This document shows positions 17,239 through 26,314 of a stretch of 64,000 nucleotides of DNA, one piece after another (the first letter of the stretch is position 1; the number at the start of each line of letters is the position of its first letter). The notes under the pieces were generated by a model. It saw only the letters and a list, made by a program, of their open reading frames with translations, searched no databases and was not told the origin of the DNA. Source of the DNA: Pseudoalteromonas galatheae (lineage in GTDB: Bacteria > Pseudomonadota > Gammaproteobacteria > Enterobacterales > Alteromonadaceae); assembly GCF_005886105.2 (NCBI RefSeq), contig NZ_PNCO02000001.1:2229001-2293000 (forward strand), given 5' to 3'. Made by a program: the position numbers and the translations under genes.

Positions 17239-18447
17239 ATGAAAAGAACACTTGCTGCCACCCTAATCGCTAGCGTGACTACAATTCCAACAGTGAACGC
17301 TATCGAGATATTCAAAGATGAAAAGAATAGTGTCACGGTTGGCGGCTTTATCGATGCTCGAGTTATTAATACTCAAGGCGAGACTGAGTTGGTAAACGGC
17401 GCATCGCGTATTAACTTTGACTTTAAACGCCAATTAAAAAACAACTGGCAGGCTTTTGCACTACTAGAATGGGGCGTAAACCCAGTTGGTAGTAGTGATA
17501 TTGTTTACAGCAATCGCTTCGAATCAATACAAGATGAGTTTTTATATAACCGATTAGGTTATGTTGGCGTTAAGCACGATGAATACGGCCAAATTACCCT
17601 AGGAAAACAATGGGGAGCATGGTACGACGTAGTATACAGCACCAACTATAGCCTAGTTTGGGATGGTAATGCCGCAGGTGTTTACACCTATAACAAAGAC
17701 GACGGCGCTATCAATGGTACTGGTCGTGGTGATAAAGTGCTGCAATACCGTAATCAATTTGGCAAGCTGAGCTTTGCTGTACAAGCCCAGTTCAAATCTG
17801 ATGATTTTTATACTTGTGATGTCGTTGACATTTCGAGCAGCTCATGTGAAACCCTGTTCAATCAAGGGAATAACGCGGCACAAATGGTAGAGTTTAATTC
17901 AACCTATGGCGCTTCACTGACCTATGCAGCCACTGAGAACCTGACCCTCACAGCGGGCGTTAACCGTGGCGAGTTTGATATAGTGTATGCTGCTGGTCGA
18001 AATCAATCGGTTAAAGATTTAATTTATGGCGTCGGTATTACCTATGGCGATTTCTATAAGCCTGGTTGGTATGCTGCTGCAAACATCAATAAAAACGAAA
18101 ACCACGATACCGACAACTTAGGTCGCTTAATCAAGGATGCCGTTGGGTTAGAGTCGCTTATCAGCTACCGTTTTGATAATGACGTGCGTACATTTATCGC
18201 TTACAACGTATTTGACGCGGGCGATGACTATGTTATCCAACCAAACTTCAATGCCGATCCTAATGATGTCTTTAAGCGTCAATTTGCCGTGATAGGCGCG
18301 CACTACTTTATGTCTGAAGACACCATTTTGTACATTGAAGCGCGTAAAGATTTTAGTGACTTCTCAAGTGCCGATGCTGCGCAGGAAGCACAAATGTCAC
18401 AAACCGAAGACGACGGTATCGCCATCGGTTTCCATTACACGCTCTAG
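17239..18447 (+). CDS. Gram-negative outer-membrane porin
   Basis: 402 residues with a signal peptide (KRTLAATLIASVTTIPTVNA, cleaved near 22). Alternating beta-strand patterns run throughout (VTVGGFIDARV, ITLGKQWGAWYD, FSFAVQAQ-like strands) and the protein ends in an aromatic beta-signal (IAIGFHYTL). The GGFIDAR and LGKQ.G.W motifs are typical of general diffusion porins of marine gammaproteobacteria. It forms trimeric channels for small hydrophilic solutes in the outer membrane. AAGGTAATTC precedes the ATG. An 11-bp-stem hairpin (18473-18504) follows 26 bp after the stop codon. Confidence 0.85.
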   Translation: MKRTLAATLIASVTTIPTVNAIEIFKDEKNSVTVGGFIDARVINTQGETELVNGASRINFDFKRQLKNNWQAFALLEWGVNPVGSSDIVYSNRFESIQDEFLYNRLGYVGVKHDEYGQITLGKQWGAWYDVVYSTNYSLVWDGNAAGVYTYNKDDGAINGTGRGDKVLQYRNQFGKLSFAVQAQFKSDDFYTCDVVDISSSSCETLFNQGNNAAQMVEFNSTYGASLTYAATENLTLTAGVNRGEFDIVYAAGRNQSVKDLIYGVGITYGDFYKPGWYAAANINKNENHDTDNLGRLIKDAVGLESLISYRFDNDVRTFIAYNVFDAGDDYVIQPNFNADPNDVFKRQFAVIGAHYFMSEDTILYIEARKDFSDFSSADAAQEAQMSQTEDDGIAIGFHYTL

Positions 18448-18472
18448 TATTAAACGCTATAGTGTCAACCCA

Positions 18473-18504
18473 AGCGCATCAAAATGCATGAGCTTTGATG
18501 CGCT
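18473..18504 (+). terminator. Hairpin downstream of porin
   Basis: A perfect 11-bp inverted repeat (AGCGCATCAAA / TTTGATGCGCT) with a 10-base loop, 26 bp after the porin stop codon. No T-run follows, so it may stabilise the mRNA 3' end rather than terminate transcription by itself. Confidence 0.45.
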
Positions 18505-18670
18505 AAACACTGACCAACCACCTAGCTTCTGGGATGACACAGTGAGTCTACTCATCGTCGCAGTATTAGTATGTTTAACGACGCAATTAAAGCCTATATT
18601 AGTCGCTAGTACGCATTTGTTAAGCCTTGCTGTAACTCCACCCAATTTAGTACAGCTATTTCGTAGAATT

Positions 18671-19408
18671 TTATGCAGCCTCAAGATAACCAATTGGTGT
18701 CATATCGCCTAGTGAATCATGAGGTCGCTCATAATTATAAATATCTAACCACTCATCAGTGATTTCACGTACTTCTTGCAGTGACTCAAACAAGTATAAA
18801 TCTAGCACTTCTTCACGGTAACTCCGATTAAACCTTTCCACAAAACCATTTTGGTAAGGACTGCCTGGCTCTATAAATTCCAACTTGATGTCATTTTTCA
18901 TTGCCCAATCTTCGAGTGCCGTTGAAGTAAATTCTGGGCCATTGTCCACTCTAATCTGCTTTGGTTTTCCTCGCCAAGCAATAATTTGTTGTAGCGTTCT
19001 AATAACTCGTTCAGAAGTTAAGCTTGTATCGACCTCAATCGCCAGTGCTTGTCGGTTGAAATCATCCAGCACATTCAGTGTTCTAAAACGATGTCCATAG
19101 CTTAATGCGTCACTCATAAAGTCCATTGACCACGATTCATTATGTTGTGTCGGTGCACTTAATGGTTCAGGTGTTCTTGTTGGAATACGGCGCTTCCCCT
19201 TACGTCTCAAGTTTAGTTTTAGCATGTTGTAAACGCGTTCAACACGCTTTTTATTCCACGGCTTACCCTTATTGCGAAGCCTTTTGAATAGCTTAGGCAG
19301 CCCCCACCTAGGATGGCGCTCTACCAGCGCAAGTAATGCGTCGATAACTTCATCATCTGACGGCCGTTTATGTTTGTAATAAAAAACTGAGCGGCTTAGC
19401 CCTGCCAC
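18671..19408 (-). CDS. IS3-family transposase OrfB (rve integrase core), copy 1
   Basis: From the first in-frame ATG, 245 residues with the DDE triad: Asp96 in SMDFMSD, Asp155 in VDNGPEFTS and Glu191 in NGFVERFN, spaced as in IS3-group integrase cores. The true product is an OrfAB fusion made by -1 slippage at an AAAAAAG heptamer near 19488, so translation in this frame begins upstream of the ATG. It ends with YLEAA. It differs from copy 2 by only a few residues, so both copies are recent. Confidence 0.9.
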   Translation of the reverse strand: MAGLSRSVFYYKHKRPSDDEVIDALLALVERHPRWGLPKLFKRLRNKGKPWNKKRVERVYNMLKLNLRRKGKRRIPTRTPEPLSAPTQHNESWSMDFMSDALSYGHRFRTLNVLDDFNRQALAIEVDTSLTSERVIRTLQQIIAWRGKPKQIRVDNGPEFTSTALEDWAMKNDIKLEFIEPGSPYQNGFVERFNRSYREEVLDLYLFESLQEVREITDEWLDIYNYERPHDSLGDMTPIGYLEAA

Positions 19409-19482
19409 TTCACAAGCAAATGCGACGCTGACGTTAAATTGAGCTCTTAAATGCTCTACCCAAGCTCTGCGCCTACTTGTTT

Positions 19483-19749
19483 TTACAGCTTTTTTGCGAT
19501 GATATCCTCAAGCATCGAGTGCTTTAGGCTAAGCGTTGCAAACATATCTTTTAGCTTACGGTTTTCTTCTTCAAGCTCTTTAAGTCGCTTAACGTCTGAA
19601 GCTTCCATCCCGCCATATTTTGAGCGCCATTTATAAAACGTACTTTGGCCGATACCATGTTTGCGGCAGATTTCTGGCACAGGAATACCTGATTCAGCTT
19701 CCTTGATCATGCTGACAATTTGGGTTTCGGTGAACTTGCTTTTTCTCAT
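19483..19749 (-). CDS. IS3-family transposase OrfA (HTH), copy 1
   Basis: 88 residues: a helix-turn-helix (residues 7-45, KFTETQIVSMIKEAE then GIGQSTFYKWRSKYGG) followed by a leucine-zipper-like coiled coil (LKELEEENRKLKDMF). It ends in IIAKKL at an A6G slippery run where ribosomes can shift -1 into OrfB. It binds the IS ends and mediates multimerisation in this family. No defect seen. Confidence 0.9.
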   Translation of the reverse strand: MRKSKFTETQIVSMIKEAESGIPVPEICRKHGIGQSTFYKWRSKYGGMEASDVKRLKELEEENRKLKDMFATLSLKHSMLEDIIAKKL

Positions 19750-19798
19750 CGTAAATTTTCCTATTTTAGTTAATGGAAAATTCTACTTATGAACTGTT

Positions 19799-20344
19799 TC
19801 ATTTTTTGGGGGAGTTACATTGCTGCCACGCTAGAAACTTATTCGTTACCCTATCTGTATTCAATTTACTCACCCAGCTTGGGAGATGTGTCGTGAAGGT
19901 TTCAGAGTCGCTGAGACAAAAGGCAAGATATAAACGGTTTCTTTCCTCTTCCGTCCCAAAAAAACCTTGCCTGACTAATATTTCTAAACCCTGCACAGTT
20001 GCTTCAAATACATCCTCTCTGAATTTTTCATGCCAGTCAGGGTCTATTTCATAGTCTCCTTCATCATAGGCTTTAATTAGTTCATTATTAACGCTCGCAA
20101 ACGCGGTACCATTGTCAAACTCATCCCACTCTGGTGGTGAAAATAGAAAGTCATTATCTTCACCATGGACAAAACTCTTTAAGCCATGGTGTGTAGCAAC
20201 CGCGGCGCAGCACGAATCAGCAGTGTCATGAGAAAGAATAGCGTAACCCAGTATTTCATCTTTACGATGTTTGGCACGGCTGGCAGAAAAAGATTCGCTC
20301 GCAGCAGCTGCAATCATTTTTGATAATTTATCCACGTCTAACAT
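19799..20344 (-). CDS. DUF4303-like protein, C-terminus replaced by IS
   Basis: About 181 residues from the ATG at 20344, which has AAGGA upstream. The sequence (SFSASRAKHRKDEILGYAILS, then DWHEKFREDVFEATVQGL) resembles DUF4303 proteins, small cytoplasmic proteins often found among immunity-type genes. After AWQQ the frame enters the IS and ends CNSPKK. Rejoining across the IS at the TTGC duplication restores QQGLTNAY and a stop (near 18610), so only six native residues were lost. The protein may still work. Function unknown. Confidence 0.65.
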   Translation of the reverse strand: MLDVDKLSKMIAAAASESFSASRAKHRKDEILGYAILSHDTADSCCAAVATHHGLKSFVHGEDNDFLFSPPEWDEFDNGTAFASVNNELIKAYDEGDYEIDPDWHEKFREDVFEATVQGLEILVRQGFFGTEEERNRLYLAFCLSDSETFTTHLPSWVSKLNTDRVTNKFLAWQQCNSPKK

Positions 20345-20507
20345 GTGAATCCTTGAGTAATTTAGTATCAAAAGGTTTATCAAGGCAAAGGGATGGAGTT
20401 GAGAATAGGAATTAGATGCCCACGAGGGGGATATAAAATGAGAAACAACGGTAAGGAAGAAGCTGCGCTAAAATGTGCATACAGCCTCCACACTTTAAGC
20501 CCTTACC

Positions 20508-21482
20508 TTATTCGTTGGCCATATCTTCTGAGTAAACCGTTACTCGATTTCTTCCACCTTCTTTCGACACGTACAAAGCGCTGTCTGCCGCCTCAATCCA
20601 TTGCTCATGTTTTTCAAAAGACTCTTCGTACACGGCAACACCAAGGCTAACCGTTATCTTAATTTGTTGCTCATCGTAATAAATCGATGAATTTTCTATT
20701 AGCGAACGTAGTCTTTCAGCAAATGTGATTGCACCTTTTACATCCGTGTCGAGCAAAGTTACTGCAAACTCTTCACCACCGTAGCGACCTGCGGTATCTG
20801 TTTCTCGCAGTGTTTTACGCAACAAATCTGAAATATGGCGAATAGCCTCATCCCCTCCGCTGTGACCATATTCATCATTAATACGCTTAAAGTGGTCAAT
20901 ATCAAACATAAGCAATGCACTTTGACCTTGATTACGCTTTAAACGCTTAAACTCTTGTTTTAAAGTTTCTTCCCAAAACCCACGATTATGTAACTGAGTT
21001 AAACTGTCTGTGCGGCTGATCTTCTCTAATTGTTTATTCAGAGACTCAAGTTCTAGCTTATTAATTGCTTCATCGGTTACATCATAAATAATCACACAGA
21101 TATGCCCAACATCGCCTGTTACGGTAGTTAGTGGGATAAACGTTGCGTTCTGATACATATAATCCGCTTTACCCGTGATAGGTCGATAGTTTTTGAAACG
21201 GAAAATATACGGCTGCTGCTCCCAAATAGTAAATGAGCGATTTTTTAACACAAATACAGGCTCAGCTTTTGACCTAAACCATTGCTCATCAATACTTGGA
21301 AACAAATCAAAAATATCTTTGTCTTTGACGGCACTTGGTAATAAACCAGAATGATTTTCCATAAAGCCGTTCCAAATGCAGACCTTATAATCGCGATCAA
21401 GCACCACTAAGCCTACATCTACGGTGTTAAACATATCCATTAACCAATGGATTTCATTCATATCAAAATCGGCTGCAGGCAT
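20508..21482 (-). CDS. PAS-GGDEF diguanylate cyclase
   Basis: 324 residues: a PAS-like sensor domain (about 12-135, with LDRDYKVCIWNGFMENHSG), a linker helix (about 140-155) and a GGDEF domain (about 160-320). The active-site loop reads GGEEF at 235-239, and an inhibitory I-site RETD lies five residues before it (226-229), so it should make cyclic di-GMP and be product-inhibited. It starts 2 bp after the stop of the response regulator gene, so the two are co-transcribed and probably act together in two-component c-di-GMP signalling. Confidence 0.9.
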   Translation of the reverse strand: MPAADFDMNEIHWLMDMFNTVDVGLVVLDRDYKVCIWNGFMENHSGLLPSAVKDKDIFDLFPSIDEQWFRSKAEPVFVLKNRSFTIWEQQPYIFRFKNYRPITGKADYMYQNATFIPLTTVTGDVGHICVIIYDVTDEAINKLELESLNKQLEKISRTDSLTQLHNRGFWEETLKQEFKRLKRNQGQSALLMFDIDHFKRINDEYGHSGGDEAIRHISDLLRKTLRETDTAGRYGGEEFAVTLLDTDVKGAITFAERLRSLIENSSIYYDEQQIKITVSLGVAVYEESFEKHEQWIEAADSALYVSKEGGRNRVTVYSEDMANE

Positions 21483-21484
21483 AG

Positions 21485-22489
21485 TTAATCATCCAATAAA
21501 TAGGCTACTTTATATTTTAAGGTTTTAAGCGAGTCTTCCGTGAATAACAGCATAAGGTCACAATTAATGTTGTGATGCTCTATGCCATAGCTAATCTCAA
21601 TCGCGAGTGTTCTTTGCCATCTCGCCTTGTTAGCTTTCACAAGCTCTGCAACATCGCAATGCTGACCAAGCACAACTGGGTGACCTTGGCTAAACGACAT
21701 ATCAAGCTGCCGTGATAGCCCTGTTAATATTGCACCGATCAAGATATTGCTAATATCCATTAATAGCTCAAGCTCAACCTTGGTATTAAGTTCGCCATGA
21801 TAATTCATCAAAGACGCGATTTCTTTAAAACTTGAGTCATTGAGTAAGAGCAACGCCTCTCCAGAAACACCACCGCCAATAAAACCTTGGCAAACACCCG
21901 ACGTAGTTGCACTAGCATCAATGGCTTGCAGTGCCATATGTAACTCGTTGACTTCGAGTACGTTAACGTTTGGAATGGGTAATTCGACAAATACGTTGAG
22001 TAACCGTGCCAGCAAATCGCCGGCTTGTCCCATAGCTACGTTGGTAAGTTCTTGATAGATATCACGGATCTCTGGGTCTAGCTGCTCACCAAGTTTATGA
22101 ACTAAGCTTTCTCGAATAGCTTTATCTTTTATCCCATGATGTTCGATAATTTCAGCAAGCTTAGCTGCATCGCAAGGCTTTCGAATAAAGTCTATAGCGC
22201 CGAGCTCAATCACTCGTTGATGTGCGTTGGGCTGAATATCCCCGGAAACAACGACGGTAAGTACCGACAACCCCTGCTCAGTAATGGCTTGCAGCACTTC
22301 ATAGCCATCCATTTGTGGCATGTTAAGGTCGAGAAATAGAATCTCTGGAGAGAGTGCTTTTATTTGCTTGATACAATCGAGTCCATTCTCTGCAAATTCT
22401 ACTTTAATATCCCAGTCGTCCGGCAGTGAACGCGCCAGCTGCCGACGGGCAAGTTTTGAATCGTCACAAATTAGGACTAATGTTGACAT
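21485..22489 (-). CDS. Response regulator with CheC/CheX-like output domain
   Basis: 334 residues from the ATG at 22489, chosen because GAGAG lies upstream and the receiver domain starts immediately. The receiver has Asp9/Asp10, phospho-acceptor Asp54 (LFLDLNMPQMDG) and the usual Thr/Lys positions. The remaining 200 residues resemble CheC/CheX-type phosphatase domains (EIRDIYQELTNVAMGQAGDLLARLL, and a second ELLMDISNILIGAILTGLS repeat). It could sense phosphorylation and dephosphorylate CheY-like partners. It is immediately upstream of a diguanylate cyclase gene. Confidence 0.85.
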   Translation of the reverse strand: MSTLVLICDDSKLARRQLARSLPDDWDIKVEFAENGLDCIKQIKALSPEILFLDLNMPQMDGYEVLQAITEQGLSVLTVVVSGDIQPNAHQRVIELGAIDFIRKPCDAAKLAEIIEHHGIKDKAIRESLVHKLGEQLDPEIRDIYQELTNVAMGQAGDLLARLLNVFVELPIPNVNVLEVNELHMALQAIDASATTSGVCQGFIGGGVSGEALLLLNDSSFKEIASLMNYHGELNTKVELELLMDISNILIGAILTGLSRQLDMSFSQGHPVVLGQHCDVAELVKANKARWQRTLAIEISYGIEHHNINCDLMLLFTEDSLKTLKYKVAYLLDD

Positions 22490-22690
22490 ACAAGCTCTCT
22501 TTCTGTTTCCCATGCGTATCGGCACGATGCCGGGAAGTTTTAGTTATAATTATGAGATAAAAGCTTAAAATTGCGACACATGGTAGTAAAACAACGCCAC
22601 ATTTACAATCTAAATGTCACTTAAGCTTGGTTAGTTACTGTCAGTATAATACACTCGAAACAATTAAGTTAACCTCAAAAGGAATACATT

Positions 22691-23272
22691 ATGCTGAAAA
22701 CTTTAGTTTTGGTGGGTGGATTGTTTAGCGCAGTATCTGTGGCTTACGATTTACCAGAGAATACGCTGGATATAGGTAAAGTAAAAGCAGACGGAAAAGC
22801 GGTAGTACTACTTGGAAAAGGTGTAAAGCAAGGTCAAGCCGCCCCAGATTTTAAGGTTGCCGACGCCGATTTCACTCCGGTTTCACTAAAAGATTTTGAG
22901 CATCGCGCCGTTTTAATCAGCGTTGTACCTAGCCTAGACACTGGCACTTGCAGCCTACAAACAAAGCACTTTAATGAAAAAGTAGCGAGTCAATTTCCAG
23001 ATGTCGCTATGTTAACTATCAGTGCAGACTTACCTTTCGCGCAAAAACGCTTCTGTAAAGCTGAAAATATCGACAAAGTTAAAACACTATCAGACGCCGT
23101 GTGGCATTCTTTCGGTGAAAATTATGGTTTGTTGATTAAAGATATGGGCTTGCTTAGCCGAGCGATTTTTGTATTAGATAAAGAACACAAGGTTGTTTAC
23201 AAGCAGCTGGTAGAAAACTTAGCAAAAGAGCCAGACTACAAAGAAGTCGTTGGCGCACTGAAGCGTCTATAA
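22691..23272 (+). CDS. tpx: Thiol peroxidase (Tpx-type peroxiredoxin), exported form
   Basis: 193 residues. The N-terminal 18 residues form a signal peptide (VLVGGLFSAVSVA), so the enzyme is probably periplasmic. The peroxidatic cysteine is Cys87 in PSLDTGTCSLQTKHFNE and the resolving cysteine Cys122 in KRFCKAENID, as in atypical 2-Cys Tpx. It reduces hydrogen peroxide and alkyl hydroperoxides using thioredoxin-like donors. AAAGGAA precedes the ATG, and a strong terminator follows at 23302-23336. It is a single-gene transcript, convergent with htpG. Confidence 0.92.
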   Translation: MLKTLVLVGGLFSAVSVAYDLPENTLDIGKVKADGKAVVLLGKGVKQGQAAPDFKVADADFTPVSLKDFEHRAVLISVVPSLDTGTCSLQTKHFNEKVASQFPDVAMLTISADLPFAQKRFCKAENIDKVKTLSDAVWHSFGENYGLLIKDMGLLSRAIFVLDKEHKVVYKQLVENLAKEPDYKEVVGALKRL

Positions 23273-23301
23273 TATATCTCTATGCGCTCGTAGATAAACA
23301 C

Positions 23302-23336
23302 AAAAAAGCCGGTCACTTAACCATGACCGGCTTTTT
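23302..23336. terminator. Bidirectional rho-independent terminator between tpx and htpG
   Basis: A GC-rich stem (AAGCCGGTCA with TGACCGGCTT) and an 8-base loop, flanked by an A-run on the left and a T-run on the right, so it can end both convergent transcripts. Confidence 0.9.
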
Positions 23337-23367
23337 CAATTCGTTATACCAATTTACTTAATTGATT

Positions 23368-25281
23368 TTACTTTTGTAGATCTAGCATTAGCTTGTTAAG
23401 ACGACTTACAAAGCCTGCTGGATCTTTCAGGCTACCACGCTCTGCAAGCATTGCTTGGTCTAGTAGCACTTCTGCCCACTGTCCAAACTTGTCTTCGTCT
23501 TGCTCGTTATTTAAATGCTTAACCAATTGGTGCTCTGGGTTTAGCTCAAATACCGGCTTAGACTCGGGCACGGCTTGACCTACCTGCTCCATTAGCTTTT
23601 GCATTTGCGAGCTCATGTCATGATCGTCTGCAACCACACACGCTGGAGAGTCTGTTAGGCGGTGCGTAAAGCGTACTTCTTTCACTTTATCGCCAAGTGC
23701 TGTTTTCACGCGCTCAACTAAGCCTTCAACTTCTTTCTCACTTTCTTCGTGCGCTTTCTTCGTTTCTTCGTCATCCATATCACCTAAGTCAAGATCACCA
23801 CGCGTGATTGACTGAAGTGGCTTCTCGTTGAATTCAGTGAGGTGGCTCATCATCCACTCGTCAACGCGATCTGACAGTAACAGAACTTCAATACCTTTCT
23901 TACGGAAGATTTCAAGATGCGGAGAGCTCTTTGCTGCTTCAAAGCTATCAGCCACAACATAGTAAATCTTATCTTGGCCTTCTTTCATGCGCTCAATGTA
24001 CTGCTCAAGAGAAACATTTTGCGTTTTCTCATCAGTATGCGTAGAGCTAAAGCGCAATAGTTTCGCAATAGCATCTTTGTTTGCGAAATCTTCAGCTGGA
24101 CCTTCTTTGATCACATTACCAAATTCATTCCAGAATGCTTGGTAATCTTCTGGTTTGTTTTTGCCCATGCGCTCAAGCATTTTAAGTACGCGAGACGTAC
24201 AGCCTTTACGAATAGCTTGAGTGATCTTGTTATCTTGTAAGATCTCACGAGATACGTTGAGTGGTAGATCGTTAGAATCTAGTAAGCCTTTAACAAAGCG
24301 CAGGTAGCTCGGCATAAACTGCTCTGCGTCATCCATAATAAATACGCGTTGTACATAAAGCTTAAGCCCAGCTTGACGTTCACGATTATATAAATCGAAA
24401 GGTGCCTTTTTAGGGATGTAAAGTAAGCTGGTGTATTCAGTTTTACCTTCTACTTTATTGTGTGCCCAAGTGAGTGGCTCTTCCCAATCATGACCAACAT
24501 GCTTATAAAACTCTTTATATTCCTCTTCGCTGATCTCTGATTTATCGCGAGTCCAAAGTGCAGTGGCTTTGTTGATAGCTTCCCACTCGCCAGGTTGCGC
24601 TTCAATTTTCTCGCCATCTGGGCCTTCAGATTCAGGAACTGGGTCTTTATAAAGTTCAACAGGAATTGAAATGTGATCCGAGTATTTAGTCACAATACCG
24701 CGAAGACGGTAAGTTTCAAGGAACTCACTTTCCTCTTCACGAAGATGTAGTGTGATCTCTGTACCACGCTCTGCTTTTTCAATTTCAGCAATTGTGAAAT
24801 CGCCTTCACCTTGCGATTCCCATTCAACTGCTTCTGACTCACCCGCTTTACGCGTACGAACCGTTACTTTATCAGCAACAATGAATGCAGAATAGAAACC
24901 AACACCGAATTGACCAATCAGCTGCGAGTCTTTTGCTTGGTCGCCTGTTAGGTTTTTAAAGAAATCAGCTGTACCAGATTTTGCGATAGTACCAAGTGAA
25001 CTGATCACTTCGTCACGCGTCATACCAATACCATTGTCAGAAATGGTGATGGTTTTTGCATCTTTGTTTACGCTTAAGCGAACACGTAGCTCTGCATCGC
25101 CTTCATAAAGATCGCCATTTTGCAAAGCTAGGTAACGTAGTTTGTCAGCTGCGTCTGAAGCGTTAGATACTAACTCGCGTAAAAAGATCTCTTTATTTGA
25201 GTATAAAGAGTGGATCATTAGGTTTAGTAATTGTTTGACTTCTGTTTGAAAGCCTAATGTTTCTTTTTGAGCTGCGGACAT
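23368..25281 (-). CDS. htpG: Molecular chaperone HtpG (bacterial Hsp90)
   Basis: 637 residues from the ATG at 25281, which matches the usual start ([13 protein letters not shown]) and has GGAGAG upstream; an in-frame codon seven residues earlier has no ribosome-binding site. The GHKL ATPase signature is present: [29 protein letters not shown] and [11 protein letters not shown]. The middle and C-terminal dimerisation domains are complete. It is a cytosolic ATP-dependent dimeric chaperone for client folding under stress. It is convergent with tpx. Confidence 0.97.
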   Translation of the reverse strand: MSAAQKETLGFQTEVKQLLNLMIHSLYSNKEIFLRELVSNASDAADKLRYLALQNGDLYEGDAELRVRLSVNKDAKTITISDNGIGMTRDEVISSLGTIAKSGTADFFKNLTGDQAKDSQLIGQFGVGFYSAFIVADKVTVRTRKAGESEAVEWESQGEGDFTIAEIEKAERGTEITLHLREEESEFLETYRLRGIVTKYSDHISIPVELYKDPVPESEGPDGEKIEAQPGEWEAINKATALWTRDKSEISEEEYKEFYKHVGHDWEEPLTWAHNKVEGKTEYTSLLYIPKKAPFDLYNRERQAGLKLYVQRVFIMDDAEQFMPSYLRFVKGLLDSNDLPLNVSREILQDNKITQAIRKGCTSRVLKMLERMGKNKPEDYQAFWNEFGNVIKEGPAEDFANKDAIAKLLRFSSTHTDEKTQNVSLEQYIERMKEGQDKIYYVVADSFEAAKSSPHLEIFRKKGIEVLLLSDRVDEWMMSHLTEFNEKPLQSITRGDLDLGDMDDEETKKAHEESEKEVEGLVERVKTALGDKVKEVRFTHRLTDSPACVVADDHDMSSQMQKLMEQVGQAVPESKPVFELNPEHQLVKHLNNEQDEDKFGQWAEVLLDQAMLAERGSLKDPAGFVSRLNKLMLDLQK

Positions 25282-25444
25282 TGTTCTCTCCAATATAAGC
25301 AATTAATGCAGTGTTCTTACCAATATGCTAGGTATATGGGGGAGGAGAGAAAACTTTCAAGAGACTGAACAAAATTTTTAACAAGCCGCCCTGCTTTTTG
25401 GGTTAAACGATCAAAAATCAGGGCTTTTGACAACAAGAGCTAGA

Positions 25445-26044
25445 TTAGAGTTTCTTCCGCCCACTAAACGCATGCATCAGCGTCATACCGTCTACCAGAT
25501 CTAACTCACCGCCAACTGGCATACCGTGAGCAATACGAGACGCTTCAACTTGATATTTGTGACATAACTCGGAAATATAATGCGCCGTTGCCTCACCTTC
25601 TACCGTTGGGTTGGTCGCTAAGATAACTTCGTTAATATTGCCAGCACTTAGTTTACGCTCAAGAACATCAAGGCCAATTTCATTGGGACCAATGCCATCC
25701 AAAGGTGATAAATGTCCCATCAGCACAAAATATAAGCCGTTAAATTGCCCTGTTTGCTCTATCGCCAATACGTCCGTTGGTGATTCAACTACGCAAAGCA
25801 GTCCTGTGTCTTGGCGCTTGATACTTTGACAAATATCACACACCTCAACTTCACTAAATGTTCGGCAGCTTGAACAGTGACCAATAGCTTGCATCGCATG
25901 AGTCAGGCTCTGCCCTAGTTGACTGCCACCCTCTCTGTCTCGCTCTAATAAATGAAAGGCAATACGCTGCGCAGACTTAGGCCCAATGCCAGGTAAACAA
26001 CGCAGCGCTTCAATAAGCGCCGTTAAACTTGGTGATAATTGCAT
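25445..26044 (-). CDS. recR: Recombination mediator RecR
   Basis: 199 residues from the ATG at 26044, matching the conserved RecR start ([25 protein letters not shown]); an upstream TTG in frame is rejected. It has a helix-hairpin-helix ([12 protein letters not shown]), a four-cysteine zinc finger (Cys57, 60, 69, 72) and a Toprim domain ([15 protein letters not shown], then [15 protein letters not shown]). With RecO and RecF it loads RecA at gaps. The usual upstream partners ybaB and dnaX are absent; the divergent neighbour is an M13 peptidase, so the locus is rearranged relative to many gammaproteobacteria. Confidence 0.97.
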   Translation of the reverse strand: MQLSPSLTALIEALRCLPGIGPKSAQRIAFHLLERDREGGSQLGQSLTHAMQAIGHCSSCRTFSEVEVCDICQSIKRQDTGLLCVVESPTDVLAIEQTGQFNGLYFVLMGHLSPLDGIGPNEIGLDVLERKLSAGNINEVILATNPTVEGEATAHYISELCHKYQVEASRIAHGMPVGGELDLVDGMTLMHAFSGRKKL

Positions 26045-26314
26045 AAATTCGTTTCTTGTGGTCAATACAGTACAACAGCACTGATAATAATGCCGAAATG
26101 ATAAGGGATATTGCTATTGATTTAAAGCCTGATCCTATTTCACTCTCTGCTATACATTTTTCCTTTTGAAAGCACATTCTTCGTGAATTTCCCAACAATT
26201 CGACTCAAATGCTTGCAGCAAAAGCGTATTCACTCGACAATAGTTAAATTCCCGATAGTAAGTACAATAAGACAACTGTCGGGCCCACTTCTCGAACTAG
26301 GTAGAGACTACATA

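Larger units (their letters stand above)
18631..19819 (-). mobile_element. IS3-family insertion sequence, copy 1
   Basis: 1189 bp bounded by imperfect terminal repeats starting TGTAACTCC on both strands and flanked by a 4-bp direct repeat TTGC (18627-18630 and 19820-19823). It encodes OrfA and OrfB on the minus strand, joined by an A6G slippery site near the OrfA end as in programmed -1 frameshifting. A nearly identical copy lies at 37977-39165. It interrupted the end of a DUF4303 gene. Confidence 0.92.

Noticed and set aside
18550..18640. Possible integron attC site after the DUF4303 gene (GGCTTAACAAATGCG)
   Set aside because: No matching GTTRRRY partner at a suitable distance and no integrase in the window.
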